DNA of 64,000 bases from Comamonadaceae bacterium OS-1 (GCA_027923965.1 AP026969.1:1178001-1242000); one strand, 5' to 3'. Shown: positions 7,837 to 16,774, numbered from the stretch's first letter. Numbers and translations: made by a program. The notes: generated by a model not told the origin, from the sequence alone.

Positions 7837-8657
7837 CGTGCTTCTGGTGGCGAGACCACGGTTTCGTCCAGCTTGCGGGCCAGCTCCGACACCGCCAGGG
7901 CGGCCGGGCAGCCAGGGGTGTGGACCATCAGCAGTTGGCGGCGCATCACGGCTTCACGCACCGACGGGTCGGCAGGGATGTCGCCGACGTGGATCAGGCG
8001 GATCGAACGCCCGGTGCCGTTGGTGACAAAACGGTCCAGCACCTGCTGTAACTGGGTGGTGATGGCACGACCGTCGCCAGGGCGGGCAGTCTGGTTGATC
8101 ACCATGCGCACGTGCTGGCGCTTTTGCTGGGTGGCCAGCACCTTGATGGCGGCATAGGCATCGGTCAGCGAGGTGGGCTCGGGCGTGGCCACCACCAGCA
8201 CTTCGGAGGCCAGCGACACGGAAAACAGCACCACGTCCGAAATGCCTGCGCCGGTGTCCAGCAACAGCACATCGAAGCGCGGCATCAGGGTGCGCACCAC
8301 TTGCAGAAATTCGTCACGCACCTCGGGGGTCAGGCGCGAATACTCGACCATGCCCGAACCGGCCAACAGCACCGAGAAGCCGCCCGGGGCTTTGACGATC
8401 GCCTCGTCCAGCATGGCTTTACCGGTAAACACATCGTGCAGGGTGATCTTGGGGTGCAGGTTCAGCACCACGTCCAGGTTGGCCAGGCCCAGATCGGCAT
8501 CCAGCACCAGTACGCGGTGGCCACGTTTGGCCAGGGCTGCAGCCAGATTGGCCGACACAAAGGTTTTACCTACACCGCCTTTGCCGCTGGTGATGGCGAT
8601 CACTTTGGCTCCGGAGCCGCTGAGGGGGGAGGGGGAATTCAGAATGTTGTTCATCAC
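7833..8657 (-). CDS. MinD/ParA-family ATPase, FlhG/FleN-like
   Basis: A 274-residue deviant-Walker ATPase: SGKGGVGKT at residues 24-32, VLVLDADLGLANLDVVLNL (switch I Asp), and VLLLDTGAGISDVVL (Walker B region). The LGLANLDVVLNLHP block is characteristic of FlhG/FleN regulators that set flagellar number by acting with FlhF and on flagellar transcription, though no flhF is in this window. The start is ATG 8657 (a second ATG follows). It lies 3 bp after the upstream GGDEF gene and is surely cotranscribed with it. A chromosome-partition ParA is less likely, since no parB or repeat sites are adjacent. flhDC lies about 8 kb away. Confidence 0.78.
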   Translation of the reverse strand: MMNNILNSPSPLSGSGAKVIAITSGKGGVGKTFVSANLAAALAKRGHRVLVLDADLGLANLDVVLNLHPKITLHDVFTGKAMLDEAIVKAPGGFSVLLAGSGMVEYSRLTPEVRDEFLQVVRTLMPRFDVLLLDTGAGISDVVLFSVSLASEVLVVATPEPTSLTDAYAAIKVLATQQKRQHVRMVINQTARPGDGRAITTQLQQVLDRFVTNGTGRSIRLIHVGDIPADPSVREAVMRRQLLMVHTPGCPAALAVSELARKLDETVVSPPEAR

Positions 8658-8660
8658 GGC

Positions 8661-9428
8661 TTACCTTTGTCCAGTACTGCCAAGGACAGCACCAGACGAC
8701 ATATCAATCCAAGCCGGTTCTGCGGCAGACAAATGACCAAACAACAAATTTTTCTCTTCGGCGCTGACATGGCTCTCAGGTTGCGGCTCCAGACACAGGC
8801 GGTTGCGCCCGGTGGTCTTGGCCCGATACAGCTGTTGGTCGGCCCGGTCGGTCCACAGCTCGGTGGTGGAGCGGATCCACTGCAGGGCAAATGCGCCGCC
8901 GATGCTGATGGTGACCTGCAGTTCAACACCGGGGGCCACCGGAATCCGGGTGTTCTCAATGCTGCGGCGGATGCGTTCTGCCACCGCGTGGCCAAAAGAA
9001 GGCTGGCAAGCCGGCAGCACCACCACAAACTCTTCGCCCCCATAGCGCGCCAGCGTGTCCATGGGGCGCACACAGGCTTGCAGTGCCTTGGCCACCACGC
9101 GCAACACCTGGTCGCCCGCCGGGTGGCCATGGGTGTCGTTGACGCTTTTGAAGTGGTCGATGTCGATCAGCAGCAGCAGGGCCGCCTCGCCCGAACGGGC
9201 TACGCGGTCTACCTCGGACTCCAGCACCATATTGAAGTGGCGGCGGTTTGACAGGCCGGTGAGCGGGTCCTTGAGCGACAAATCGCACAGGCCATCGATC
9301 ACATTCTGCACATAGGTTAACGGGTCGAGCATGTCCATGGCGGGCATCTCTTGCTGCAAAAGAGCGCAGGCCGACTCCAGGCGCAAACTGCGTAGATCCA
9401 TGGAGGAGTGGGGTACCGTTGAGGACAC
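8661..9428 (-). CDS. GGDEF diguanylate cyclase, soluble
   Basis: A 255-residue protein with about 50 residues of N-terminal helix (possibly a coiled-coil linker) then a GGDEF domain: SLKDPLTGLSNRRHF, LLIDIDHFKSVND, and the signature as GGEEF at residues 130-134. An I-site RPMD is at 121-124, five residues before the signature, so product inhibition is expected. No membrane segment or PAS domain is seen. The C-terminal ~40 residues past the domain (SHVSAEEKNLLFGHL) are not recognised. First gene of a two-gene operon with the MinD/FlhG-like ATPase, 3 bp apart, which suggests c-di-GMP and flagellar placement are controlled together. Confidence 0.87.
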   Translation of the reverse strand: MSSTVPHSSMDLRSLRLESACALLQQEMPAMDMLDPLTYVQNVIDGLCDLSLKDPLTGLSNRRHFNMVLESEVDRVARSGEAALLLLIDIDHFKSVNDTHGHPAGDQVLRVVAKALQACVRPMDTLARYGGEEFVVVLPACQPSFGHAVAERIRRSIENTRIPVAPGVELQVTISIGGAFALQWIRSTTELWTDRADQQLYRAKTTGRNRLCLEPQPESHVSAEEKNLLFGHLSAAEPAWIDMSSGAVLGSTGQR

Positions 9429-9535
9429 GTTTATGGACCAAAAAGTTACAGAAAGTTTAACAGTATCTGGTCGTTGACCAAGCCTGGATATGACCGGTTC
9501 TGCAGGGTCAATAAGCCGCTTTCACAGAGGCGTTC

Positions 9536-11221
9536 TTAGATCGCAAAATCTTCCGGTCCGTGCTGCAGGGCCAGCAGCGCATCGTGGTCGGTGCGGTGCA
9601 GGCGTACCCCGTCAGGTGGGAGCTCTCCGGCGCGGCGCAGCACGTTTTCGACCGGTAGCTTCATGCCACTGAGGTGCAAGGTGATGTGGTTGTGCGCCAG
9701 AGCATGGCGCAGTTTGCCAAAGGTGTCCACCCCGGTGGCATCGATGCGGTTGATGGGCTGGGCAAACAGGCAGACCTGGCGCACGCCGGGGTGCATCGCC
9801 AGGTGCTCCATCACAGCACGTTCCAGGCTGCTGGCCGAGGCAAAGTCCAGCTCGGCATCCATGCGCAGCGCGTACAGGTGCGGAGCCAGCGGCGGCAGGT
9901 TCCACAGGTGGCGGTCGCGCAGGCTGCCGTCGGGGTGCAGACCTATCTCGATGATGCGCGGGTGCAGCCGGTGGTACAAAAAGTGCGACAAGGCCATCAG
10001 CAAACCGGCCAGCACGCCCCAGTACAGCCGGGGCGCGGTGGCCAGGGTCAGTACAAAGGTGGTGGCGCAGGTCACCGCCTCCACCGGGGCGGCGCGCCAG
10101 ATGCGGCGCAGCTCGGCCGGTTGCACCAGGCTGGACACGGCGGCCACCACCACCGCCGCCAATACCGACTGCGGCACGTGGTACAGCGCCGGGGTCAGCC
10201 ATAGCAGCACCAGCAGCACCAGGATGACCGAGAAAATCGTCGCCCAACCGGTTTTGGCTCCGGCATACAGGTTGATGGCCGATCGCGAGAACGACGAGCT
10301 GGTGGGAAAGGCCCCGCACAGGCCCGAAGCCACCTTGGCCATGCCCTGGCCGATCAAATCCTGGTTCTCGTTCCAGCGGGTGCCGCCGCGCTGGTTGTCC
10401 ACCTTGGCGCTCGACGCGGTTTCCAGAAAACTGATCAGCGTGAGCACCAGCACCGGCATGGCCAGGTCACCCAGTTGCGCCAGCGTGATGGTGCCAGGCA
10501 GTTGCAGCGCGGGCAGACCGGCGGGCAGAGCCCCCACCACCGCGCCGCCACCGCTGGCAAAGCCCAGCCCGGCACTCAGCAGCGCACTGGCCACCACCAG
10601 CACCATCAGCACCGGAAATTTGGGAAACCAGCGTTTGCCCAGCACCAGCACGGCCAGTGCGCCCAGCCCAAACAACGCCGCCTGCCAGTCGATCTGCGGC
10701 TGGTGCAGCAAGTTGGACAGGGGCCCTTTGAGGCCGATCAATGCGGGCAGTTGCGACAGCAAAATCAGAATCGCCGCCGCCTGGGTAAAGCCGGTCAGCA
10801 CCGGCGCGCTGACCAGGTTCAGCAGCCAGCCAAAGCGCCCCAACCCCAGCACGATCTGCAGCAGACCCGACAACAGCGCCAGCCACACCGCCAGCGTCAC
10901 CCACTGCGCGCTGCCCGGTTCTGCCAGCCCCAAAAAGGCGCTACCCACCAGCAGGGCGCTTAAAGCCGTGGGCCCTACCGACAGACGGGTGGACGAGCTC
11001 CACAGCACCGCCACCAGCGCGGGCAGCAGCGAGGCGTAAATGCCAGTCACCAGTGGCATGCCCGCCAGCGCGGCGTAGGCCACGCCCTGGGGAATCACCA
11101 TCATGCCCACCGTCATTCCGGCCCAGAGTTCGCCGACCATGGTGCTGCGGCTGGGGCGCGGCCAGCTGAGGAAGGGAAACCAGCGCTGGAACCGAACCAG
11201 GTTTACAAGGTTTTTAGGCAT
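9536..11221 (-). CDS. SulP/SLC26 family anion transporter with STAS domain
   Basis: A 561-residue secondary anion transporter of the inner membrane. The core (residues ~25-410) starts with WAGMTVGMMVIPQGVAYAALAGMP, the SulP signature, and includes the IDPs-like segment FLETASSAKVDNQRGG and FPTSSSFSRSAINLYAGAKT. A C-terminal cytosolic STAS domain (~430-540) contains VCLFAQPINRIDATGVDTFGKL. Substrates in the family include sulfate, bicarbonate and dicarboxylates, so it is not assigned. It lies 44 bp downstream of the moeB-like gene, separated only by a dispersed repeat. Confidence 0.9.
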   Translation of the reverse strand: MPKNLVNLVRFQRWFPFLSWPRPSRSTMVGELWAGMTVGMMVIPQGVAYAALAGMPLVTGIYASLLPALVAVLWSSSTRLSVGPTALSALLVGSAFLGLAEPGSAQWVTLAVWLALLSGLLQIVLGLGRFGWLLNLVSAPVLTGFTQAAAILILLSQLPALIGLKGPLSNLLHQPQIDWQAALFGLGALAVLVLGKRWFPKFPVLMVLVVASALLSAGLGFASGGGAVVGALPAGLPALQLPGTITLAQLGDLAMPVLVLTLISFLETASSAKVDNQRGGTRWNENQDLIGQGMAKVASGLCGAFPTSSSFSRSAINLYAGAKTGWATIFSVILVLLVLLWLTPALYHVPQSVLAAVVVAAVSSLVQPAELRRIWRAAPVEAVTCATTFVLTLATAPRLYWGVLAGLLMALSHFLYHRLHPRIIEIGLHPDGSLRDRHLWNLPPLAPHLYALRMDAELDFASASSLERAVMEHLAMHPGVRQVCLFAQPINRIDATGVDTFGKLRHALAHNHITLHLSGMKLPVENVLRRAGELPPDGVRLHRTDHDALLALQHGPEDFAI

Positions 11222-11264
11222 CTAGCGCTTATTCCATCAGCGTGAGCAGCTATAAAAATAGGAG
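11222..11264 (-). repeat. Dispersed double-hairpin repeat, copy 2
   Basis: Read on the minus strand, ATAGCTGCTCACGCTGATGG then AATAAGCGCTAGA. It fills the whole gap between the moeB-like stop and the sulP start, oriented with both genes; the first hairpin arm is truncated. Confidence 0.8.
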
Positions 11265-12017
11265 TTATGACTTTTGCGCACACACTGTGCATTCCGGGTC
11301 GCGGGGGATGCGGATGTCATTCCAGGCCATGCTGCGCGCATCCAGCATCTGCAGCCGCCCGGCCAGCGAGGTGCCTGCGCCGCTGAGCAGCTTGATGGCC
11401 TCGGCCGCCTGCATGGCCCCGATGATGCCCACCAGCGGCGCCAGCACGCCCATCACGGCGCAGCGGGTTTCCTCGAAGTCGTCGCTGGGCGGGAACACGC
11501 AGGCGTAGCAGGGCGAAGCCGTGTCGCGCGCATCAAACACACTGATCTGCCCGTCCATGCGGATGGCCGCGCCCGACACCAGCGGCTTGCGGTGGCGCAC
11601 GCAGGCGGCGTTGACGGCATGGCGGGTGGCGAAGTTGTCGCAGCAGTCCAGCACCACGTCGGCCTGGGCCACCAGCGTGTCCAGCAGCGCGGCATCGGCC
11701 CGGGCGTGGACGGCGGTGATCTGCACCTCGGGGTTGATGGCCTGCATGGCGGCGCGTGCCGAATCCACCTTGGGCTGGCCCACGCGCTCCAGGCTGTGGG
11801 CGATTTGCCGCTGCAGGTTGGTCAGGTCCACGGTGTCGTGGTCTACCAGGGTGATGTGGCCTATGCCCGCCGTGGCCAGGTACAGCGCCACCGGCGAGCC
11901 CAGCCCGCCCGCACCGATGACCAGCGCGTGCGCAGCCAGCAGCCGCTCTTGCCCCTCGATACCGATGTCGTCCAGCAGGATGTGGCGCGAGTAGCGCAGC
12001 AGTTGGTCGTCGTTCAT
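11265..12017 (-). CDS. moeB: MoeB/ThiF/HesA-family adenylyltransferase
   Basis: A 250-residue E1-like enzyme that adenylates the C-terminal glycine of a small sulfur-carrier protein (MoaD or ThiS). Visible: nucleotide-binding GAGGLGSPVALYLATAG, the R-x(5)-Q helix TNLQRQIAHSLERVG, VLDCCDNFATRHAVN, and two zinc pairs CYAC and CTVC. There is no C-terminal rhodanese domain, and a length of 250 fits MoeB rather than the longer fused forms. MoeB and ThiF cannot be told apart safely by eye; no moaD or thiS is adjacent. Upstream lies ctpA on the same strand, separated by a terminator. Confidence 0.82.
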   Translation of the reverse strand: MNDDQLLRYSRHILLDDIGIEGQERLLAAHALVIGAGGLGSPVALYLATAGIGHITLVDHDTVDLTNLQRQIAHSLERVGQPKVDSARAAMQAINPEVQITAVHARADAALLDTLVAQADVVLDCCDNFATRHAVNAACVRHRKPLVSGAAIRMDGQISVFDARDTASPCYACVFPPSDDFEETRCAVMGVLAPLVGIIGAMQAAEAIKLLSGAGTSLAGRLQMLDARSMAWNDIRIPRDPECTVCAQKS

Positions 12018-12034
12018 CTTGGCATTGTGGCAAT

Positions 12035-12059
12035 GAAAAGCCCCGCAGTGGCGGGGCTT
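12035..12059 (-). terminator. Rho-independent terminator after ctpA
   Basis: Nine-bp stem AAGCCCCGC / GCGGGGCTT with a 4-nt loop (12038-12059); on the minus strand it is followed by TTTTC. It separates ctpA from the moeB-like gene. Confidence 0.82.
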
Positions 12060-12081
12060 GGGGGTTGGGGCAGGGGGTGGC

Positions 12082-13518
12082 TTACTGCTCTTTCTTTTCT
12101 TCTTTGCGCTCGACCATGGTCTTGCTGACGATGACGGGCTTGCCCTTGAGTTGGTTGAGCGCCTGGATCAACTGGAAGTCTTTGTCGCTGCCAAATTCAG
12201 GCGGTGGCTTGCGGTCGGCGACTGGTTTCAGTGCTTCGGCTTCCAGCAGTTTGCGGGCTTCGTCGCGGGCCTTTTCACGGGCTTCGTCCTTCTTCTCTTC
12301 GCCCTGGCCGCTGGCCAGGTGCTTTTCCAGGTCGGCTTCGCGCATGCGCAGGGCACCAAAGGGGTTGCCGTCGGCGGTGTCATCGACCATCACGTCGGGC
12401 ACGATGCCCTTGGCCTGGATGGATTTGCCGCTGGGCGTGTAGTAGCGCGCGGTGGTCAGCTTCAGGCCGGTATCGGGGCCTAGCGGACGCACGGTTTGCA
12501 CCGAGCCCTTGCCAAAGGTCTGGCTGCCCATGATGGTGCCGCGCTTGTAGTCTTGCAGGGCACCGGCCACGATCTCGCTGGCCGAGGCCGAGCCTTCGTT
12601 GACCAGCACGATCAGCGGCACGGTCTTCAGGGCGGCGGGCAGTTTGGCCAGGGCATCGGCGCCGCGGCGCTGGTAGAACTCGGGCGAGGCCTTGTAGGTG
12701 AACTTGCTGTCGGCCAACTGGCCGTTGGTGGACACCACGGTCACGTTTTCAGGCAAGAAGGCGGCAGACACGGCCACGGCGGCATCCAGCAGGCCACCCG
12801 GGTCGTTGCGCAGGTCCAGCACCAGGCCTTTGAGCTTGGGTTCCTGCTTGTAGATGTCGGTGACCTTGGTGGCAAAGTCTTCTACCGTGCGGTCCTGGAA
12901 CTGGCTCAGGCGGACCCAGGCGTAGCCCGGCTCCACCACCTTGGCGCGCACCGACTGGGTGCGGATTTCTTCGCGGGTGATGGTGACCGGGAAGCTGCGG
13001 TTTTCGTCCTTGCGGAAGATCGTCAGGTTGACCTTGGTGTTGGGTTCGCCGCGCATCTTCTTCACCGCGTCGTTCAGCGCCAGGCCTTTGACGGCGGTGT
13101 CGTCGATCTTGGTGATCAGGTCGTTGGGCTTGAGGCCTGCGCGGAAGGCGGGCGAGCCCTCGATGGGCGAGACCACCTTGACCAGCCCGTCTTCCTGGGT
13201 GATCTCGATGCCCACGCCCACAAAGCGGCCGGTCGTGCCTTCGCGGAATTCCTTGAACGACTTTTTATCGAAGTACTGGGAATGCGGATCCAGGCTGGCC
13301 ACCATGCCCGCAATCGCGTCGCTGATGAGCTTTTTCTCGTCTACCGGCTCGACGTAGTCGGTTTTGACCATACCAAACACCGCCGCAAGCTGTTGCAGTT
13401 CTTCCAGCGGCAGCGGTGCCATGGCCCCACGGGCCACGGTTTGCAGGGACACCGTCGTGAGGGCCCCGGCAATGGCACCGGCGGCAATCCAACCGGTAAT
13501 TTTGAGTTTCTGGCCCAT
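12082..13518 (-). CDS. ctpA: S41-family carboxyl-terminal processing protease
   Basis: A 478-residue envelope protease that trims C-termini of periplasmic or membrane proteins. An N-terminal signal anchor (residues ~8-30, GWIAAGAIAGALTTVSLQTV) is followed by a PDZ domain (~100-180, VGVGIEITQEDGLVKVVSPI) and the S41 catalytic core: Ser in NEGSASASEIVAGAL and Lys in GSQTFGKGSVQT, the Ser-Lys dyad. The last ~70 residues are a charged helix (EEKKDEAREKARDEARKL), a common tail in this group. It is transcribed after gpmA, a frequent betaproteobacterial neighbour, with an 80-bp gap holding an inverted repeat. Confidence 0.93.
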   Translation of the reverse strand: MGQKLKITGWIAAGAIAGALTTVSLQTVARGAMAPLPLEELQQLAAVFGMVKTDYVEPVDEKKLISDAIAGMVASLDPHSQYFDKKSFKEFREGTTGRFVGVGIEITQEDGLVKVVSPIEGSPAFRAGLKPNDLITKIDDTAVKGLALNDAVKKMRGEPNTKVNLTIFRKDENRSFPVTITREEIRTQSVRAKVVEPGYAWVRLSQFQDRTVEDFATKVTDIYKQEPKLKGLVLDLRNDPGGLLDAAVAVSAAFLPENVTVVSTNGQLADSKFTYKASPEFYQRRGADALAKLPAALKTVPLIVLVNEGSASASEIVAGALQDYKRGTIMGSQTFGKGSVQTVRPLGPDTGLKLTTARYYTPSGKSIQAKGIVPDVMVDDTADGNPFGALRMREADLEKHLASGQGEEKKDEAREKARDEARKLLEAEALKPVADRKPPPEFGSDKDFQLIQALNQLKGKPVIVSKTMVERKEEKKEQ

Positions 13519-13545
13519 AAGCGTCTTTCAGTTCTCTGTCAATAT

Positions 13546-13582
13546 ACACGTTGGTATCCACTTGCATGGATACGTTCCGTGT
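13546..13582. other. Inverted repeat between gpmA and ctpA
   Basis: Arms GTATCCA (13554-13560) and TGGATAC (13567-13573) around a 6-nt loop, with outer arms ACACG (13546-13550) and CGTGT (13578-13582). No T-tract follows on the minus strand, so it may be a regulator site or leader structure for ctpA rather than a terminator. Confidence 0.5.
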
Positions 13583-13598
13583 AAACCTTTTTATAGGC

Positions 13599-14345
13599 TT
13601 ATTTCTTCTGGCCTTGGGCGGCGACAGCGGCGGCCGCTGCGGCAGCGGCTTCGGCATCGCCCAGGTAGTAGTGGCGGATAGGGCGGAGGTTTTCGTCCAG
13701 CTCGTACACCAGCGGAATGCCGTTGGGGATGTTCAGGCCGACGATGTCGTCGTCGGAGATGTTGTCCAGGTACTTGCACAACGCACGGATCGAGTTGCCG
13801 TGGGCGGCCAGCACGATGCGTTTACCGGCCTTGATGGCCGGGGCCATGGCTTCGTTCCAGAACGGCAGCACGCGGTCCACGGTGTCTTTCAGGCATTCGG
13901 TCAGCGGGATCTGGTCGGCGGTTTGCTTGGCGTAGCGCGGGTCGCTGCGCTCGCAACGCGGGTCAGTGGCTTCCAGCGCAGGCGGCGGCGTGTCGTAGCT
14001 GCGGCGCCACACCAGCACCTGGTCGTCGCCGTACTGTTTGGCGGTTTCGGCCTTGTTCAGGCCTTGCAGCGCGCCGTAGTGGCGCTCGTTCAGGCGCCAG
14101 CTGTGCACCACAGGCAGGTAGGTGCGGTCCATCTGGTCCAGGCAGTGCCACAGGGTGTGGGTGGCGCGCTTGAGTACGCTGGTGTAGGCCACGTCGAATT
14201 CATAGTTGTCGGCTTTGAGCAGGCGGCCCGCGTTTTGCGCCTGGGCTATGCCGGTGTCGGTCAGCGGCACATCGGTCCAGCCGGTGAAGCGGTTTTCAAG
14301 ATTCCAGGTGGATTCGCCGTGGCGGATCAGAACGATTTTGTACAT
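13599..14345 (-). CDS. gpmA: 2,3-bisphosphoglycerate-dependent phosphoglycerate mutase
   Basis: Interconverts 3- and 2-phosphoglycerate in glycolysis and gluconeogenesis. A 248-residue protein with the phosphohistidine motif [10 protein letters not shown] (His9), [16 protein letters not shown] with the catalytic Glu, and [11 protein letters not shown] with the second His. The final ~18 residues are a run of alanines ending AAQGQKK, a low-complexity tail beyond the usual GpmA end. The upstream 120 bp is shared with the divergent rhodanese gene and must hold both promoters. Confidence 0.95.
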   Translation of the reverse strand: MYKIVLIRHGESTWNLENRFTGWTDVPLTDTGIAQAQNAGRLLKADNYEFDVAYTSVLKRATHTLWHCLDQMDRTYLPVVHSWRLNERHYGALQGLNKAETAKQYGDDQVLVWRRSYDTPPPALEATDPRCERSDPRYAKQTADQIPLTECLKDTVDRVLPFWNEAMAPAIKAGKRIVLAAHGNSIRALCKYLDNISDDDIVGLNIPNGIPLVYELDENLRPIRHYYLGDAEAAAAAAAAVAAQGQKK

Positions 14346-14466
14346 AGGGCGGCTTGTCTCGGTAAATGAAAGGGGCCAAAAACGGGGCTTCCCGCAAGGG
14401 GCAGCACGCCATTCTAAAATCGCTGGTTCGGGGTAGTCCCGCTAAACCATAAATAAAAGGTGCAAA

Positions 14467-14877
14467 GTGAAGTTTTTACTAGACAACTGGATGCTGATTG
14501 CGATTGCGTTGGCGGCGGGCGCTGGCTTGCTGTGGCCCGTCATATCCAACAGCGCGGGCGCGGGTGCCCTTACGGCCAACGGTGCGGTGATGCGCATCAA
14601 CCGCGAAAAGGCCGTGGTGCTGGACGTGCGCGAGGCCGATGAATTCGCCGCGGGCCATATTGCCGCCGCCAAAAACCTGCCGGTCGGCCAGTTGGAGGAC
14701 AAGCTGGCCTCCACGGTGAAAAACAAGACGCTGCCCCTGATTTTGGTCTGCGCCACCGGTGCGCGTGCCAATAAAGCCTTGGCCACGGCCAAGAAGCTGG
14801 GCTACGAGCAGGCCGAAGTGCTCAGCGGCGGCCTGAAGGCCTGGAGCGAAGCCAACCTGCCGCTTGAAAAATCCTGA
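14467..14877 (+). CDS. Membrane-anchored rhodanese-like protein
   Basis: A 136-residue protein starting at GTG 14467: N-terminal membrane helix (~residues 5-27, DNWMLIAIALAAGAGLLWPV) and a single rhodanese domain with active-site loop CATGAR. The Cys would carry a persulfide in sulfur transfer. This gene in front of grxC-secB-gpsA is a conserved proteobacterial arrangement (yibN in enterobacteria), so it is probably the first gene of that operon. Sulfur donor and acceptor are not known. Confidence 0.88.
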   Translation: MKFLLDNWMLIAIALAAGAGLLWPVISNSAGAGALTANGAVMRINREKAVVLDVREADEFAAGHIAAAKNLPVGQLEDKLASTVKNKTLPLILVCATGARANKALATAKKLGYEQAEVLSGGLKAWSEANLPLEKS

Positions 14878-14897
14878 GCTACCACCAGATACCGACC

Positions 14898-15158
14898 ATG
14901 CAAACCGTCAAGATGTACACCACCGCCGTATGCCCTTACTGCATCCGTGCCAAGCAAATCCTGAAAAGCAAGGGCGTTGACCAGATCGACGAGATACGCG
15001 TAGACCAGCTCCCCGAGGCCCGCGCGGCCATGATGGAACTCACCGGTCGCCGCACCGTGCCGCAAATCTTCATTGGCGATACCCATGTAGGCGGCTGCGA
15101 TGATCTGGTGGCTTTGGACGGGCGGGGCGGTTTGCTGCCCTTGCTCAATGCGGCTTGA
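14898..15158 (+). CDS. grxC: Glutaredoxin 3
   Basis: An 86-residue cytoplasmic glutaredoxin that reduces disulfides or glutathionylated proteins with glutathione. The redox motif CPYC is at residues 12-15, with the glutathione-site segments TVPQIFIG and GGCDDLVALD. It is 20 bp downstream of the rhodanese gene and about 100 bp ahead of secB, separated from secB by a terminator-like hairpin. Confidence 0.95.
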   Translation: MQTVKMYTTAVCPYCIRAKQILKSKGVDQIDEIRVDQLPEARAAMMELTGRRTVPQIFIGDTHVGGCDDLVALDGRGGLLPLLNAA

Positions 15159-15207
15159 AGTGCCGCTTCAATTGCCTTCCTGATCGGCAATAATCCGTTT
15201 GCTTTTT

Positions 15208-15240
15208 GCCCGCCGTGGCTTCTCCGGCGGGCTTTGTTTT
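15208..15240 (+). terminator. Terminator or attenuator between grxC and secB
   Basis: Stem GCCCGCCG (15208-15215) / CGGCGGGC (15225-15232), 9-nt loop, then TTTGTTTT. Because secB starts only 17 bp later, it may trim readthrough from grxC while a separate signal expresses secB-gpsA. Confidence 0.82.
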
Positions 15241-15256
15241 GAATTGAAAGAACACC

Positions 15257-15724
15257 ATGTCCGAGCAACAAGATCCCGTATTCCAGATCCAGCGCGTCTA
15301 CCTGAAAGAGGCTTCGCTGGAGCAGCCCAATTCCCCCGGCATCCTGCTGGACCCCACCCAGCCTTCGGTGGAAATCCAGCTGGGTGTGGAAGCCAACCCG
15401 GTGGCCGATGGCATTTTCGAAGTCGCGGTGACCGCCACTGTGCAAACCAAGATTGGCGAAAAGACCGTGTTTCTGGTGGAAGCCAAGCAAGCCGGCATTT
15501 TTGAAATCCGCAACATGTCGCAAGAGCAGATGGGCCCGATCATCGGCATTGCCTGCCCGCAAATCGTCTACCCCTACCTGCGCAGCAACGTGGCAGACAT
15601 GGTCCAGCGCGCTGGTTTCCCGCAAGTGCACCTGGCCGAAATCAACTTCCAGGCCATGTACGAGCAGCAGCAAGCCAACGCCGCTGCGGCCGCTGCCGAA
15701 GCGCCCACTGCAACCCTGCAGTAA
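15257..15724 (+). CDS. secB: Protein-export chaperone SecB
   Basis: A 155-residue cytosolic homotetrameric chaperone that keeps preproteins unfolded and hands them to SecA. Recognisable blocks: [19 protein letters not shown] near the N-terminus, [22 protein letters not shown], and [18 protein letters not shown]. The C-terminal ~20 residues are Ala/Gln-rich, as usual. A start at ATG 15257 follows GAAAG at good spacing. Three bp separate it from gpsA. Confidence 0.96.
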   Translation: MSEQQDPVFQIQRVYLKEASLEQPNSPGILLDPTQPSVEIQLGVEANPVADGIFEVAVTATVQTKIGEKTVFLVEAKQAGIFEIRNMSQEQMGPIIGIACPQIVYPYLRSNVADMVQRAGFPQVHLAEINFQAMYEQQQANAAAAAAEAPTATLQ

Positions 15725-15727
15725 GCC

Positions 15728-16774
15728 ATGAAAATCGCGGTTCTGGGCGCGGGGGCCTGGGGCACCGCGCTGGCCATCAGCGCCAGCCTTCACTCGCAAG
15801 GCGGCCACAGCGTCACGCTGTGGGCGCGCAATGCCGAGCAGGCCGCTGCCATGCAGGCCCAGCGCTGCAACCAGCGCTACCTGCCCGGCATTCCTTTTCC
15901 CGAAGCCCTTACCGTCTGCTCCGTGGCACCCGCGGCCCTGGCCGCGCTGGTGGCGGGGCACGACCTCGTGATTTTGGGCACACCCATGTCGGGCCTGCGC
16001 AGCATGCTGCAGGACATTGCAGGCTGTGCCGCCCCGGTGGCCTGGCTGTGCAAGGGGTTTGAATCTCCTGGTTCCAAGCCTTTTGGGCTGCTGGCGCACG
16101 AGGTATATGCACAAGTAGCTACGGAATCCATAGCAAATGAGGTTGCCGATGGGGCTGCCCGTTATGGCGTGCTCAGCGGCCCCAGTTTTGCCCAGGAAGT
16201 CGCCCGTGGCCAGCCCACTGCCCTGGTAGCGGCCAGCAGCCACGCCGAGGTGCGCGATGCCCTGGTCGAGGCCTTCCACAGCCCGGCGCTGCGGGTCTAT
16301 GCCAGCGACGACGTGGTGGGCGTGGAGGTGGGCGGCGCGGTCAAGAACGTGCTGGCCATCGCCACCGGCCTGTGCGATGGCTTGGGCCTGGGCCTGAACG
16401 CGCGGGCGGCACTGGTGACCCGTGGGCTGGCCGAGATGACGCGCCTGGGCGTCGCCCTGGGTGCCAAGGCCGAGACCTTCATGGGCTTGTCGGGTCTGGG
16501 CGATCTGGTGCTGACCTGCACCGGCGATCTGAGCCGCAACCGGCAGGTGGGCTTGTTACTGGCGCAGGGCCAGACGTTGGACCAGGCGGTGGCCTCTTTG
16601 GGCCATGTGGCCGAGGGCGTGTACAGCGCCCGCACTGTGGCGCAGCGCGCGCACAGCCTGGGCGTGGACATGCCCATCACCCACAGCGTAGTGGCTTTGC
16701 TGGACGGGCGCATCCGCCCGGCTGACGCTGTTGCGTCTCTGATGGGGCGGTCCCCGGTGCCCGAGCTCGTGTAA
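15728..16774 (+). CDS. gpsA: NAD(P)-dependent glycerol-3-phosphate dehydrogenase
   Basis: Reduces dihydroxyacetone phosphate to sn-glycerol 3-phosphate for phospholipid synthesis. A 348-residue protein with N-terminal [12 protein letters not shown] dinucleotide fold, substrate-domain [15 protein letters not shown], catalytic Lys in [12 protein letters not shown], and [14 protein letters not shown]. It is slightly longer than common GpsA proteins; the extra residues around [19 protein letters not shown] (~125-143) coincide with a reversed copy of the dispersed repeat. It ends the rhodanese-grxC-secB-gpsA run. Confidence 0.94.
   Translation: MKIAVLGAGAWGTALAISASLHSQGGHSVTLWARNAEQAAAMQAQRCNQRYLPGIPFPEALTVCSVAPAALAALVAGHDLVILGTPMSGLRSMLQDIAGCAAPVAWLCKGFESPGSKPFGLLAHEVYAQVATESIANEVADGAARYGVLSGPSFAQEVARGQPTALVAASSHAEVRDALVEAFHSPALRVYASDDVVGVEVGGAVKNVLAIATGLCDGLGLGLNARAALVTRGLAEMTRLGVALGAKAETFMGLSGLGDLVLTCTGDLSRNRQVGLLLAQGQTLDQAVASLGHVAEGVYSARTVAQRAHSLGVDMPITHSVVALLDGRIRPADAVASLMGRSPVPELV
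16102..16143 (-). repeat. Dispersed hairpin repeat, copy 3 (inside gpsA, reverse orientation)
   Basis: On the minus strand TTTGCTATGGATTCCGTAGC then TACTTGTGC aligns without gaps to the intergenic consensus TTGCTATTGAATAAATAGC then TGCTTGTGC. It is translated in gpsA as part of [12 protein letters not shown]. Confidence 0.62.

Noticed and set aside
13599..13660. Alanine-run tail of gpmA as a frameshift or fusion
   Set aside because: The frame is continuous and the catalytic domain is complete before it; a low-complexity C-terminal extension is the simpler reading.
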